A DNA stretch of 64,000 nucleotides, taken from assembly GCF_014645815.1 (NCBI RefSeq), contig NZ_BMML01000013.1, positions 222,746 to 286,745 on the forward strand. Reading direction: 5' to 3'. The position numbers and the translations under genes were made by a program. Of this stretch, positions 33,835 to 41,016 are shown in pieces. A model generated the notes under the pieces. That model saw nothing but the letters and a program-made list of their open reading frames with translations, did not search any database and was not told the origin of the DNA. Every line of letters begins with the position of its first letter. The first letter of the stretch is position 1. The stretch comes from Streptomyces fuscichromogenes (lineage in GTDB: Bacteria > Actinomycetota > Actinomycetes > Streptomycetales > Streptomycetaceae).

Positions 33835-34680
33835 ATGCGTGCTGACACCACCTCCGGCCCGGCGGTCGGCTTCCTGCTGGACCTGATCGGCCCCGCGGAC
33901 GCCGACCGGGTACGCGCGCGTGTCGGACTGCCCCGGCCGGCGCCGGAGGACCTCCGGGAGACCAGGCGCCGGATTCCCTTCACGGTCCCGGCACTGCCGT
34001 CCTCGGTGGTGCTGTGGATGCTCCAGGAGGACGACCCGGACCTCAACACCGTCGTCTGGCGTCTGCTCACCTACCGGGACACGGCGCTGCGGCGGGCCGT
34101 CCTGGACGGGGTGCCCTTCGCCCCGGGGCGGCTGCTGGCGGTGGAGGTCGACCCGGCCCTGCGCGCCGGTCACGAGGCGCCGCCGGTCCCCGACCGGGTC
34201 GCCCGCCTCGGGCTGCTGCCGGCCCTGCGCGAGTCGGACTCCATGGCCGCCGCGCGGGAGGTCACCTCCATGGTCTACCGGCGCGAGCACTGGCAGACGG
34301 TCGCCGAGGCGGACCGCGAGCACTCCCTGCCCGGCTACGTCCGCTGGGCGCTGTCCGTCCGGCCGGACTGCCCGCCCGCGCTGCGTGCCCAGTTCGGCAG
34401 CCACCGCAAGTTCGACTTCCGCGTCCGCCAGGCGGGGATCCTGGACGGCCCCGCCGCGTACGCGCTGGACCACGGACCGGCCGCGCAGGTGCTGAGGGTG
34501 CTCTCCCTGGGCCGTGTCATGTTCCCGGCCCGCGCCGCCGAGGCCGAGGACGCCCTGCGCCCGCTGGTCCTGGACCATCTGGGCACCCGCGAGGAGGCCT
34601 GGGCGGTACTGGCCCAGCTCCTCGGCACCTTCCACGGCACGACCGGGGAACTCGTCAGGACCGCGGGGAGCATCGCCTAG
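33835..34680 (+). CDS. Conserved actinobacterial protein of unknown function
   Basis: 281 residues, not recognised. The composition is rich in Arg, Leu and Ala and the protein appears mostly alpha-helical, with repeated short helices such as VVLWMLQEDDPDLNTVVWRLLTY and DTALRRAVLDGVPF that recall HEAT/ARM-like repeats. There is no signal peptide and no membrane helix. The ATG at 33835 has no clear Shine-Dalgarno; the frame extends to 33772 through non-typical sequence. It is convergent with the next gene, the stop codons overlapping by 4 bp (34677-34680). Confidence 0.65.
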   Translation: MRADTTSGPAVGFLLDLIGPADADRVRARVGLPRPAPEDLRETRRRIPFTVPALPSSVVLWMLQEDDPDLNTVVWRLLTYRDTALRRAVLDGVPFAPGRLLAVEVDPALRAGHEAPPVPDRVARLGLLPALRESDSMAAAREVTSMVYRREHWQTVAEADREHSLPGYVRWALSVRPDCPPALRAQFGSHRKFDFRVRQAGILDGPAAYALDHGPAAQVLRVLSLGRVMFPARAAEAEDALRPLVLDHLGTREEAWAVLAQLLGTFHGTTGELVRTAGSIA

Positions 34681-35297
34681 CGGCCCTGGGGCGCCGCCCG
34701 CTGCTTGTACCGGTCCGGATAGCGCTCGGTGAACTTCACGGCCCAGACCAGCAGGGCGATGGGGATGACCCAGTCGAACCAGTCGCTGCCCGCCGGGATC
34801 CGGATGGCCAGCCAGGTGGACAGGGCCATCAGCGCGAAGACCGCGCCCCAGGCCGCGGTCAGCACCGTGTTGACGTGTGTGAAGACGGGCGAGTCCCAGT
34901 ACTCGGGCGGCACCGAGTGGCGGGCGTACTGCGCGGTGAAGGGATCGGAGAGCAGGGAGCCGAGCGCCACGACGGCCACCACCGCGCTGGAGACGACCTG
35001 GGCGTACGTCTCCAGCCAGATCAGCTCGTGGCGGTCCAGGGCGAGAGCCAGGACGCAGAGCACGGCGAAGAACACGATGGCGACCATGTCCAGGAGGAAG
35101 AACCGGCCCCTGAGCATGTCCCTGCCGGAGAGCCCGACCGCGGCGATCAGCGCGGCCAGCGCCGCGTACTCCCAGGTGCTGGGGGCGGCCACGACGCCGA
35201 AGACGATCCACGGGGCGAAGGAGAGGAAGACGCTCCCGGTGCCGACGCGCTTCCCGTTCCGGGCACCGGTGGCGGACCGCTGTTCGGTGTGTCCCAT
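34677..35297 (-). CDS. Multi-pass membrane protein of unknown function
   Basis: 206 residues with five or so hydrophobic segments (SVFLSFAPWIVFGVVAAP, YAALAALIAAVGL, FFLLDMVAIVFFAVLCVLALAL, VVSSAVVAVVALGSLL, VNTVLTAAWGAVFALMALSTWLAI and VIPIALLVWAVKF). GGAGGAGCTCCC precedes the ATG at 35297, giving a good ribosome site. No domain is recognised. The tail after the last helix (TERYPDRYKQRAAPQGR) is basic and probably cytosolic. Confidence 0.75.
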   Translation of the reverse strand: MGHTEQRSATGARNGKRVGTGSVFLSFAPWIVFGVVAAPSTWEYAALAALIAAVGLSGRDMLRGRFFLLDMVAIVFFAVLCVLALALDRHELIWLETYAQVVSSAVVAVVALGSLLSDPFTAQYARHSVPPEYWDSPVFTHVNTVLTAAWGAVFALMALSTWLAIRIPAGSDWFDWVIPIALLVWAVKFTERYPDRYKQRAAPQGR

Positions 35298-35565
35298 GGG
35301 AGCTCCTCCCCTCGCCACGTCGCTCTCCTACCAGCCTGCCGCGCGGGCGGCCCGCTCGCACGGCCGGGCCGTGGCGGTACCGGTGGCGGGGCGGTGATCA
35401 CCGGCCCGGCGGGCGAGCGCGGCCGGCCGGGCGCCCCGTGGGAGCTCCGCCGCGCGCTTGCCCGGAGCCGAGGCGGCCGGTCCGGCTCACGACGGCAAAG
35501 AACGCGCGCCCGCACCGCGACACGACGGGTCGCCTGCTGTTCGACCAGCGGGTCTTCCAGAGGGG

Positions 35566-35639
35566 GCGGGGCGGCCGGATTCGAACCGGCGTGTTCTGGT
35601 TCTGGAGACCGGTGCGCCTGCCGCTGCGCTACGACCCCG
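35566..35639 (-). tRNA. Atypical tRNA-like gene, apparent anticodon CCA (Trp)
   Basis: Read on the minus strand, a D arm (GCGC-AGCGGCAG-GCGC), an anticodon arm with loop CTCCAGA, a 5-nt variable loop and a perfect T arm (GCCGGTTCGAATCCGGC) follow each other with tRNA spacing. It departs from a normal tRNA in three ways: the acceptor stem pairs only with a bulged U (CGGGG-U-CG against CGCCCCG), the anticodon stem has a C-A mismatch, and the discriminator is C, not the G73 needed by bacterial TrpRS. A TACGAT -10 lies 13-18 bp upstream (35652-35657). It is divergent from the VWA gene. It may be a degenerate tRNA or a tRNA-derived regulatory or structural RNA. Confidence 0.6.
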
Positions 35640-35730
35640 CCCTTGCGGCAGATCGTAATGCCTTGGCCCGTTGTCAGTGCCGACTGGTACCAATGGAGCA
35701 CTGGGGGAATTGCGGCGCGGGGGACGGCAC

Positions 35731-37170
35731 ATGGCGTACGGGGAGCGGGGGCGGCCACGCCCTTCGGTGGTGGACCTGGCCGACCGCAGGGCACTGGAGG
35801 CGTACCGCCCGGCTGATCAGGGGGTCGTGGCGGAGGCGCGGCGGCTGAAGGAGGCCGCGCTGCTGGACTTCGGGCTGACGGAGTCGGTGGTGGCCTCGTG
35901 GCTGTACTCGAAGTGCCCGCACCAGATCCCGACGACGGCGGTGGACACGGCGGCCGTGGTCGCCTCGGGCGACGGTACCTGTCTGCTGCTCTACAACCCG
36001 GACTTTTTCGTCGGACTGGGCCTGGACGGCGTGAAGTTCGTGCTGTTCCACGAGGCGCGGCATCTGGTGCACCGGCATCTCCTGGCCGATCCCGAGCTGC
36101 GCGAGGACCCGGTGTTCACGCTCGCCGCCGAGGTCGCCGTCAACCACGTGGCCCTGGCCCGTCTCGGCCGCACGGAGCTCCCCCTGCTGGACGGCCGGCC
36201 GACGGGTGTCGACCCGCGGGCGGTGCACGACGCCTACCGCGAGGACCTGACGGCCCACGGCCTGGAGCCGCTCGCGTACGAGGAGTTCATCGAGACCGAC
36301 ATGCGGATCTACGGCGAGCTGAAGCGCATGTGCGATCCGCCGGTGCCGCCGCCGCTGTGCCCGCACCTGGTGACCGGGGTCCCCGCCGACCAGGAGACGG
36401 TCGACGCGATGACCTCGTCGGCGCTGCTGAACGCCCTGCTGGCGGCCAGGCGCGGGCACGCGGGGGCGGAGCGCGAGCTGCTCGATCTCATGCGCCGAAC
36501 GGAGGAGGGTTCGGCGCGGGCCGCGAAGCTCTGGGGGAAGCTGGGCGCGGGCGTGCTGCGCGGCGCGACCGCCCGCACCGGGACCGTCGACTGGTGGCAG
36601 CGCTGGCTGGTGGACGTCCTGGGCTCCCGGCTGCGCGACGGCGAGCGGCTGGTGTACCCGAAGAAGCGCGGCGCCCTGCTCGCGGCCCTCGGCCAGGACC
36701 CGATGCTCGCCCGGCGCGGCCCCGTGCGCGACAAGGTGCTGGTCATCGCCTACGACACCTCGGGCTCGATGCCGGACCGGGTGATCGACTGGCTCACCCG
36801 GCTCGTCGGCCGGATCGACGGGGTGCAGGCGCACTGGCTGTCCTTCGACACCGTGGTGATGCCGTTCCGGCCCGGCGAGCGAAGCGAGATGGGGGTCCCC
36901 CCGGACGAAGGCTGGGGGAGGGTGTACGGCGGGGGCGGCACCAGCTTCCAGGCGGTCGCGGACTACGTGGAGGGCCGTACCGAAGTGGCGGGCCGACGCT
37001 GCGACGTGGCCCCGGACGCGGTCGTCGTCCTCACCGACGGATACGCGCCGCCGATCACCCCGGCCGAGCCGGAGAAATGGATCTGGCTGATCACAGAGGG
37101 CGGCAAGGACTGGCCCGAGACGCACACACCCGCGATGGACTGCCATCGCGTCACCACGGGATCACGGTAG
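35731..37170 (+). CDS. VWA-like protein with HExxH metallopeptidase-like domain (DUF2201 type)
   Basis: 479 residues. The N-terminal half is a putative metallopeptidase domain with FHEARHLVHRH (His107-Glu108-x-x-His111) and LAAEVAVNHVAL. The C-terminal half is a von Willebrand A-like domain with MIDAS residues DTSGSM (Asp342), GGGGTSF and LTDG. Between GERS and VYGGGG an in-frame 15-residue insertion (about 383-397) looks like a repeat element. The ATG at 35731 has GGGGGAC 7 bases upstream. The stop TAG is followed directly by the ATG of the MoxR-like gene, so the pair is co-translated. VWA-MoxR pairs usually remodel protein complexes or insert metals; the substrate is unknown. Confidence 0.88.
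   Translation: MAYGERGRPRPSVVDLADRRALEAYRPADQGVVAEARRLKEAALLDFGLTESVVASWLYSKCPHQIPTTAVDTAAVVASGDGTCLLLYNPDFFVGLGLDGVKFVLFHEARHLVHRHLLADPELREDPVFTLAAEVAVNHVALARLGRTELPLLDGRPTGVDPRAVHDAYREDLTAHGLEPLAYEEFIETDMRIYGELKRMCDPPVPPPLCPHLVTGVPADQETVDAMTSSALLNALLAARRGHAGAERELLDLMRRTEEGSARAAKLWGKLGAGVLRGATARTGTVDWWQRWLVDVLGSRLRDGERLVYPKKRGALLAALGQDPMLARRGPVRDKVLVIAYDTSGSMPDRVIDWLTRLVGRIDGVQAHWLSFDTVVMPFRPGERSEMGVPPDEGWGRVYGGGGTSFQAVADYVEGRTEVAGRRCDVAPDAVVVLTDGYAPPITPAEPEKWIWLITEGGKDWPETHTPAMDCHRVTTGSR
36877..36921. repeat. In-frame 45-bp repeat-like insertion inside the VWA gene
   Basis: GAGCGAAGCGAGATGGGGG...GGGGGAGG with an internal GGGGGTCCCCCC palindrome resembles the short GAGCGAAGC/GGGGGTCCCCC repeat that is scattered in Streptomyces genomes (recalled). 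It is a multiple of three and has no stop, adding 15 residues between the VWA strand ending FRPG and the VYGGGGTSF loop. Confidence 0.55.
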
Positions 37171-38985
37171 ATGACCACAGAGACGCAGCGGACACCGCAG
37201 ACGGAGCAGCCGACCGCCTCCCGGCTGGAGTCCTTCATCGACGCGATGATCGACATGGGGCAGACGGGTCAGGTCTTCGGCGAGCACGGCATCGGCAAGA
37301 CGGCGACGTTCTTCTCGCACCTCTCCCGCGCACACCCGGACACCACGCTGGTGTACGTGCCGGCGGCCAACCTCACCCCGGACGACCTGCTGGTCAACGC
37401 GCCGGTCCGGGACCCGCACACGGGCGAACTGGTGCTGCGCCAGCTGGTGACGAGCCAGCTCAAGCCGGGCCGGCCGTTCGTGCTGCTGATCGACGACTCG
37501 CTGCAGGCGGGCGACACGATCCAGTCGCAGCTCATGCAGATCGCCTGCAACTGGTCGCTGGGCGAGCACGATCTGCGCGCCCTGGGCTGCGTCGGCGTGT
37601 TCCTCACCGACAACGAGTCGCTGTCGGAGACCTCGGCACGCCGCGGCGACCTGGCGCTCCTGGACCGCATGGTGACGATGCGGATCACGGCGAACGACAC
37701 CTCCTGGCGCCGGCACCTGGCGGCCAAGTACCGCCCCTGGGACCTGCGTGAGATGTTCTCCCTGTGGGCGTCCCTCCCCTCCGCGCTGCGCGAGCTGCTC
37801 TCCCCGCGCACCCTGGACCATGTGCTGGCCAACGCGCGCGAGGGCTTCCCGCTGCGCTGGGGCCTGCCGCTGGTCGACGGCGAGCGGCTGCGGCTGGCCG
37901 AGCCGGGCCCGGACGGACGGCCGGGGCACAACCGCACGGCCGAGATCCTCGACCGGATCGCCGCGAGCGTGGGCGTGGCCAACCCGGCGACGGTCGCGGA
38001 CCCGGTACGGCAGGTGGTGCGGGCGGCGCTGCGCAACCGCTGGACGGTGCTGCTCCAGGGACCGCCGGGCTGCGGCAAGACGGAACTGGTCCGGGAGACC
38101 CTGCGCGCGGGGCTGGGCCGGGACGCCCTGTACTTCTCGCTGCCGGTGACGAACGTCGAGGACCTGTGCGCGCCGTTGCCGTCCCCGGACGGCACGCTCG
38201 ACAGCCTCCTCGCCGCGCCCTTCACGGGTCCCGAGCCCAAGGCGATCGTGTGGGACGAGTACAACCGGCCCAAGGACCGGGCCGCGTTCGCGAAGCTGAT
38301 GGAGGTCACCCAGGAGTGGTCGCTGGCGGGGCGGCGGATCGAGAACCTGCGGGCCCAGGTGGCCGTGCAGAATCCGCCGTACCACCTGGGCCGCAAGCTG
38401 CTCGTGGCGCGGAACAACATCGCCCAGGCGACCCGGTTCACGGCATCGCTCCTGGTCGAGCCCGAGGACATACCGGCGAACGAGTGGCTGCTCGCGCGGT
38501 ACGGCCGGGACGCCGAGACGGTTCTGGAGTGGTGGAAGCACGACATCGACGACGAGGGCCGGGCCTGGATCACCAAGCGGACCCTGGAACGGCTCATCAA
38601 GCTGCACCGCAAGGGACTGCCGCTGGAGATGGGCACGGTCTACCTCGGCGACGGCGAGTACGCGCCGGTGCCGCTGACGGCCCTCGTCGACCGTTTCAAG
38701 GGCCGCCCGGTCACCGGTCTGCGGGAGCTGGCCCGGGACGTCGACGCGTGGGAGGCCCGGCTGCGCAGGGCCGCCGCCCACTCCGACGAGGGCGGTGACG
38801 ACAGCGACGCGGTGCACCAGATCCTCGCCAACTCCGAGCTGTCCCAGCTGAAGAGACACCGGGCGGCGGTGGGCCGCCTGGTGGCCCTGCTGCCGGCCAA
38901 GCTGCGGGCGACCTACCTGGTGGGGGCGTCGGAGCGGCAGCAGCGGTACTGGATGGAGGTCTTCATGGACCTGCGCGGGAGCTGA
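37171..38985 (+). CDS. MoxR-like ATPase with two AAA domains
   Basis: 604 residues. The first AAA domain has Walker A GEHGIGKTA (about 37-45) and Walker B LLIDDSLQAG (Asp108). The second has GPPGCGKTE (about 297-305) and Walker B AIVWDEYNRPKD (about 359-370), followed by a sensor-like LLVARNNIAQATRFTASLL. The C-terminal 150 residues are helical and charged. Single-domain MoxR proteins are the rule; a tandem arrangement is less usual. The first domain looks diverged (DD instead of DE in Walker B) and may be regulatory. The ATG follows the VWA stop without any gap. Expected partner: the VWA/HExxH protein. It is convergent with the small ORF of the SDR operon. Confidence 0.9.
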   Translation: MTTETQRTPQTEQPTASRLESFIDAMIDMGQTGQVFGEHGIGKTATFFSHLSRAHPDTTLVYVPAANLTPDDLLVNAPVRDPHTGELVLRQLVTSQLKPGRPFVLLIDDSLQAGDTIQSQLMQIACNWSLGEHDLRALGCVGVFLTDNESLSETSARRGDLALLDRMVTMRITANDTSWRRHLAAKYRPWDLREMFSLWASLPSALRELLSPRTLDHVLANAREGFPLRWGLPLVDGERLRLAEPGPDGRPGHNRTAEILDRIAASVGVANPATVADPVRQVVRAALRNRWTVLLQGPPGCGKTELVRETLRAGLGRDALYFSLPVTNVEDLCAPLPSPDGTLDSLLAAPFTGPEPKAIVWDEYNRPKDRAAFAKLMEVTQEWSLAGRRIENLRAQVAVQNPPYHLGRKLLVARNNIAQATRFTASLLVEPEDIPANEWLLARYGRDAETVLEWWKHDIDDEGRAWITKRTLERLIKLHRKGLPLEMGTVYLGDGEYAPVPLTALVDRFKGRPVTGLRELARDVDAWEARLRRAAAHSDEGGDDSDAVHQILANSELSQLKRHRAAVGRLVALLPAKLRATYLVGASERQQRYWMEVFMDLRGS

Positions 38986-38988
38986 CGG

Positions 38989-39165
38989 TCAGGCCGGTGG
39001 CGGCGCGGTCCGGTGGACGCTGCGTACGGCCGCCACGTCGGCCGGGACCGCGGGTGCCGGGATGTGGGCGCCGAGCAGCGGGGCGAGTTCGGCCACCGGG
39101 CGCGGCACGACGTGCGGGAGACCCGCGCAGGTCTCCCGCCGCGAGCGCTGCGGGTCCTCGGTCAC
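38989..39165 (-). CDS. Small protein translationally coupled to the SDR gene
   Basis: 58 residues (MTEDPQRSRRETCAGLPH...). The GTG at 39165 overlaps the SDR stop as GTGA, and GGGAGG lies 7 bases upstream, which is ideal spacing. No domain is recognised; the sequence is Pro/Ala/Val-rich with a single Cys. It ends 3 bp from the stop of the convergent MoxR-like gene. Support comes from the ribosome site and the overlap only, so conservation in other species must decide. Confidence 0.55.
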   Translation of the reverse strand: MTEDPQRSRRETCAGLPHVVPRPVAELAPLLGAHIPAPAVPADVAAVRSVHRTAPPPA

Positions 39166-40514
39166 CACTCCGCCTCCCGGTAGTCCTTCAGGAACACCCC
39201 GGACACCGGGTCTCCGGCCTCGCCGCGCACGATCGGGTCGTACACGCGGGCCGCGCCGTCCACGATGTCGAGGGGGGTGCGGAAACCGGCGCCCGCCATC
39301 CGGGCCTTCTTCGGCGCCGGGTTCTCGTCGGTGACCCAGCCGGTGTCGACGGCGCACATGTGGACGCCCTGCTCGGCGAGTTCGGCGGCGCTGGTGCGGG
39401 TGAGCATGTTGAGGGCGGCCTTGGCCATGTTGGTGTGCGGATGGCCGGCCGTCTTGTTGCGGACGGTGAAGCGGCCCTCGACGGCGGTCACGTTGACCAC
39501 GTAGCGGCGCGGGTGCGGCGAGGCCAGCAGCAGGGGCAACAGCCGGTCGCAGAGCAGAGCCGGGGCCAGGGCGTTGACGAGCTGGGTCTCCAGGACCTCG
39601 GCCGGGTCGAGGGCACCGAGCCGGACCGACCAGGAGTTCTCGGGCGACGGGTCGGGCAGCAGTCCGGCCTCGTCGGCCTCGCGCAGCGCGACGGGCAGCG
39701 CCGCGGCCGAGCCCGGCAGGCCGCGCATCGGGGTGAAGCCGGGGGCCTGCCGGGCACCCGGCGGCAGGGCGTCACGCTCGCCGGCGGCCAGCGCGGCGTA
39801 CGACTCGGGCGGTCTGCGCACGGTCTGCGCCGCGTTGTTGACGAGGATGTCCAGCGGCTCGCCCTCCCGTCGCAGCTCCTCGCAGAGGCCGAGGACCTGG
39901 CGCGGGTCGCGCAGGTCGACGGCGAGGACGGTGAGCCGGTCCAGCCATCCGGCGCTGCCCGGTGCCGCCTCGAAACGCCGCCGGGTGTCGTACGGGAAGC
40001 GCGAGGTGACGGCGACGTCGGCGCCGTCGCGCAGCATCATCAGCGCCAGCTGGAATCCGATCTTCACCCGGCCGCCGGTGAGCAGCACCCGGCGGCCGCC
40101 GAGGTCGGTGCTCAGGGCGCGGCGGGCGGTGTTGTCGGCGGCGCAGTCGGGGCAGAGCCGGTGGTAGAAGGTGTCGACCTGTCGATAGGGCGACTTGCAG
40201 ACGTAGCAGGTGCGCGGCTTGCGGAAGACGCCGCCGACGCCGGGCACGGCCAGCGGCGCGTCCTCGCGGCGGTCCAGGGCACCGGTCGCGGTCGCGGCCA
40301 TCACGGCGGCGTCGGCCGTCGACGTCTCGGTGCCGCGCGTCCTGCGGCGGCGCAGCCGGCCGTCGCGGGCGAAGGAGGCGGCGACCTGCTCGGCGCGCAG
40401 CCGCACCGGGTCGTCGACGGGCAGCGCCCGCAGCTTCCCCACCACCTGGTGGAAAGCCGCCAGTTCCGCCTCGGTGATCGCCTCGGTGATCGCCTCGGTG
40501 CCCGTCTCGCTCAT
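39162..40514 (-). CDS. SDR-fold protein with N-terminal helical region and zinc ribbon, catalytic Tyr missing
   Basis: 450 residues. The first 95 are helical and Arg-rich (RDGRLRRRRTRG) and include an ITEAITEA repeat. A four-cysteine ribbon follows (CYVC at 103-106, CPDC at 121-124). The SDR Rossmann domain then begins with VLLTGGRVKIG (TGxxxxIG, 146-153), LDILVNNAAQTVRRPPES and NVTAVEGRF. At the active site the YxxxK motif reads TNMAK, with Lys365 kept and Thr361 in place of Tyr. It probably binds NAD(P) but may not be a normal dehydrogenase. Two tRNA-like genes lie directly upstream on the same strand, the nearest ending 27 bp before the start. The zinc ribbon and basic N-terminus could bind RNA (inference). 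Confidence 0.85.
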   Translation of the reverse strand: MSETGTEAITEAITEAELAAFHQVVGKLRALPVDDPVRLRAEQVAASFARDGRLRRRRTRGTETSTADAAVMAATATGALDRREDAPLAVPGVGGVFRKPRTCYVCKSPYRQVDTFYHRLCPDCAADNTARRALSTDLGGRRVLLTGGRVKIGFQLALMMLRDGADVAVTSRFPYDTRRRFEAAPGSAGWLDRLTVLAVDLRDPRQVLGLCEELRREGEPLDILVNNAAQTVRRPPESYAALAAGERDALPPGARQAPGFTPMRGLPGSAAALPVALREADEAGLLPDPSPENSWSVRLGALDPAEVLETQLVNALAPALLCDRLLPLLLASPHPRRYVVNVTAVEGRFTVRNKTAGHPHTNMAKAALNMLTRTSAAELAEQGVHMCAVDTGWVTDENPAPKKARMAGAGFRTPLDIVDGAARVYDPIVRGEAGDPVSGVFLKDYREAEW

Positions 40515-40541
40515 CCGCCCCGCCCCGTGTCCGCCCTGTCG

Positions 40542-40613
40542 CGGTCCCGGCCGGATTCGAACCGGCGTATCCACCTTGACAGGGTGGCGAGTCTGCCTCT
40601 GCTCTACAGGACC
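40542..40613 (-). tRNA. tRNA-like gene, apparent anticodon GTC (Asp), good cloverleaf
   Basis: 72 nt on the minus strand with a complete cloverleaf: acceptor GGTCCTG/CGGGACC (7 bp, one G-U), U8-A9, D loop AGAGGCAG, a perfect 5-bp anticodon stem CCACC/GGTGG with loop CTGTCAA, variable loop ATAC, T arm GCCGGTTCGAATCCGGC and discriminator G73. The 4-nt variable loop and 3-bp D stem are slightly small. It carries G73 and GTC, identity elements for AspRS, but A38 in place of the usual C38. No CCA is encoded. It lies 11 bp after the next tRNA-like gene and 27 bp before the SDR start. Confidence 0.75.
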
Positions 40614-40624
40614 TCGGCACGCGG

Positions 40625-40695
40625 CCGGGACGGCCGGATTCGAACCGGCGTGTCCCGCATGCCATGCGGTGCGTCTGCCTCTGCGCTACGTCCGG
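40625..40695 (-). tRNA. Atypical tRNA-like gene, apparent anticodon GGC (Ala)
   Basis: 71 nt on the minus strand, sharing the D loop (AGAGGCAG) and the 17-nt T arm of its neighbour. The acceptor CCGGACG/CGTCCCG has one C-C mismatch at 2-71. The anticodon arm is CCGC-ATGGCAT-GCGG, giving GGC after U33, with an A-G closing mismatch; an alternative 5-bp stem would leave only a 5-nt loop. It has no G3-U70, the main AlaRS identity element, so ordinary alanylation is doubtful. It is the first unit of a tRNA-tRNA-SDR-small ORF array. Confidence 0.6.
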
Positions 40696-40702
40696 CCGCG
40701 TC

Positions 40703-40719
40703 CCCGGATGCTATCCGGG
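40703..40719 (-). promoter_or_regulatory. CCCGGAT-AGC-ATCCGGG palindrome overlapping a -10-like TAGCAT
   Basis: On the minus strand perfect 7-bp arms flank AGC, 8 bp upstream of the GGC tRNA-like gene. The TAGCAT inside (40708-40713) could be the -10 of the tRNA/SDR array with the palindrome as operator. Alternatively the hairpin terminates the WhiB-like gene transcript, which ends at 40762. Confidence 0.45.
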
Positions 40720-40761
40720 CCGGCGCGTACGGGCGTACCGCATTTCGGCGGCGGGCGCGGG

Positions 40762-41016
40762 TCAGCGGGAGGCGCGGCGCAGTTCCAGGCGCTCCTTCTC
40801 GGACAGGCCGCCCCAGACGCCGAAGCGCTCGTCGTTGTCCAGCGCGTACTCCAGGCAGGCCGCACGCATCTCGCACATACCGCAGATGCGCTTGGCCTCG
40901 CGCACCGAGCTGCCGGGCTCGGGGAAGAAGAAGTCCGCCCCGGTCTGCGCGCACAACGCCTGCGCCTGCCAGGCCGGGACGGGCGTGCGGGGCGGGGTGA
41001 TGGTGTCGAAGTACAT
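40762..41016 (-). CDS. WhiB-like iron-sulphur regulator
   Basis: 84 residues starting MYFDTITPPRTPVPAWQAQALC. The four Fe-S cysteines are visible: ALCAQ (near 22), RICGMCEMRAACLEYAL (CxxC near 52-55, last Cys near 61). The GVWGG turn and the basic SEKERLELRRASR DNA-binding tail follow. These are 4Fe-4S proteins that partner the principal sigma factor or bind DNA in actinobacterial development and stress. The start at 41016 puts the first Cys at the usual distance; longer frames to 41328 are not typical. It lies upstream of the tRNA-like array on the same strand. Confidence 0.9.
   Translation of the reverse strand: MYFDTITPPRTPVPAWQAQALCAQTGADFFFPEPGSSVREAKRICGMCEMRAACLEYALDNDERFGVWGGLSEKERLELRRASR

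Noticed and set aside
35566..40695. tRNA genes as attachment sites of an integrated element
   Set aside because: No integrase, excisionase, phage or conjugation gene and no direct repeat of the tRNA 3' end was seen nearby; the flanking genes look like normal core genes.
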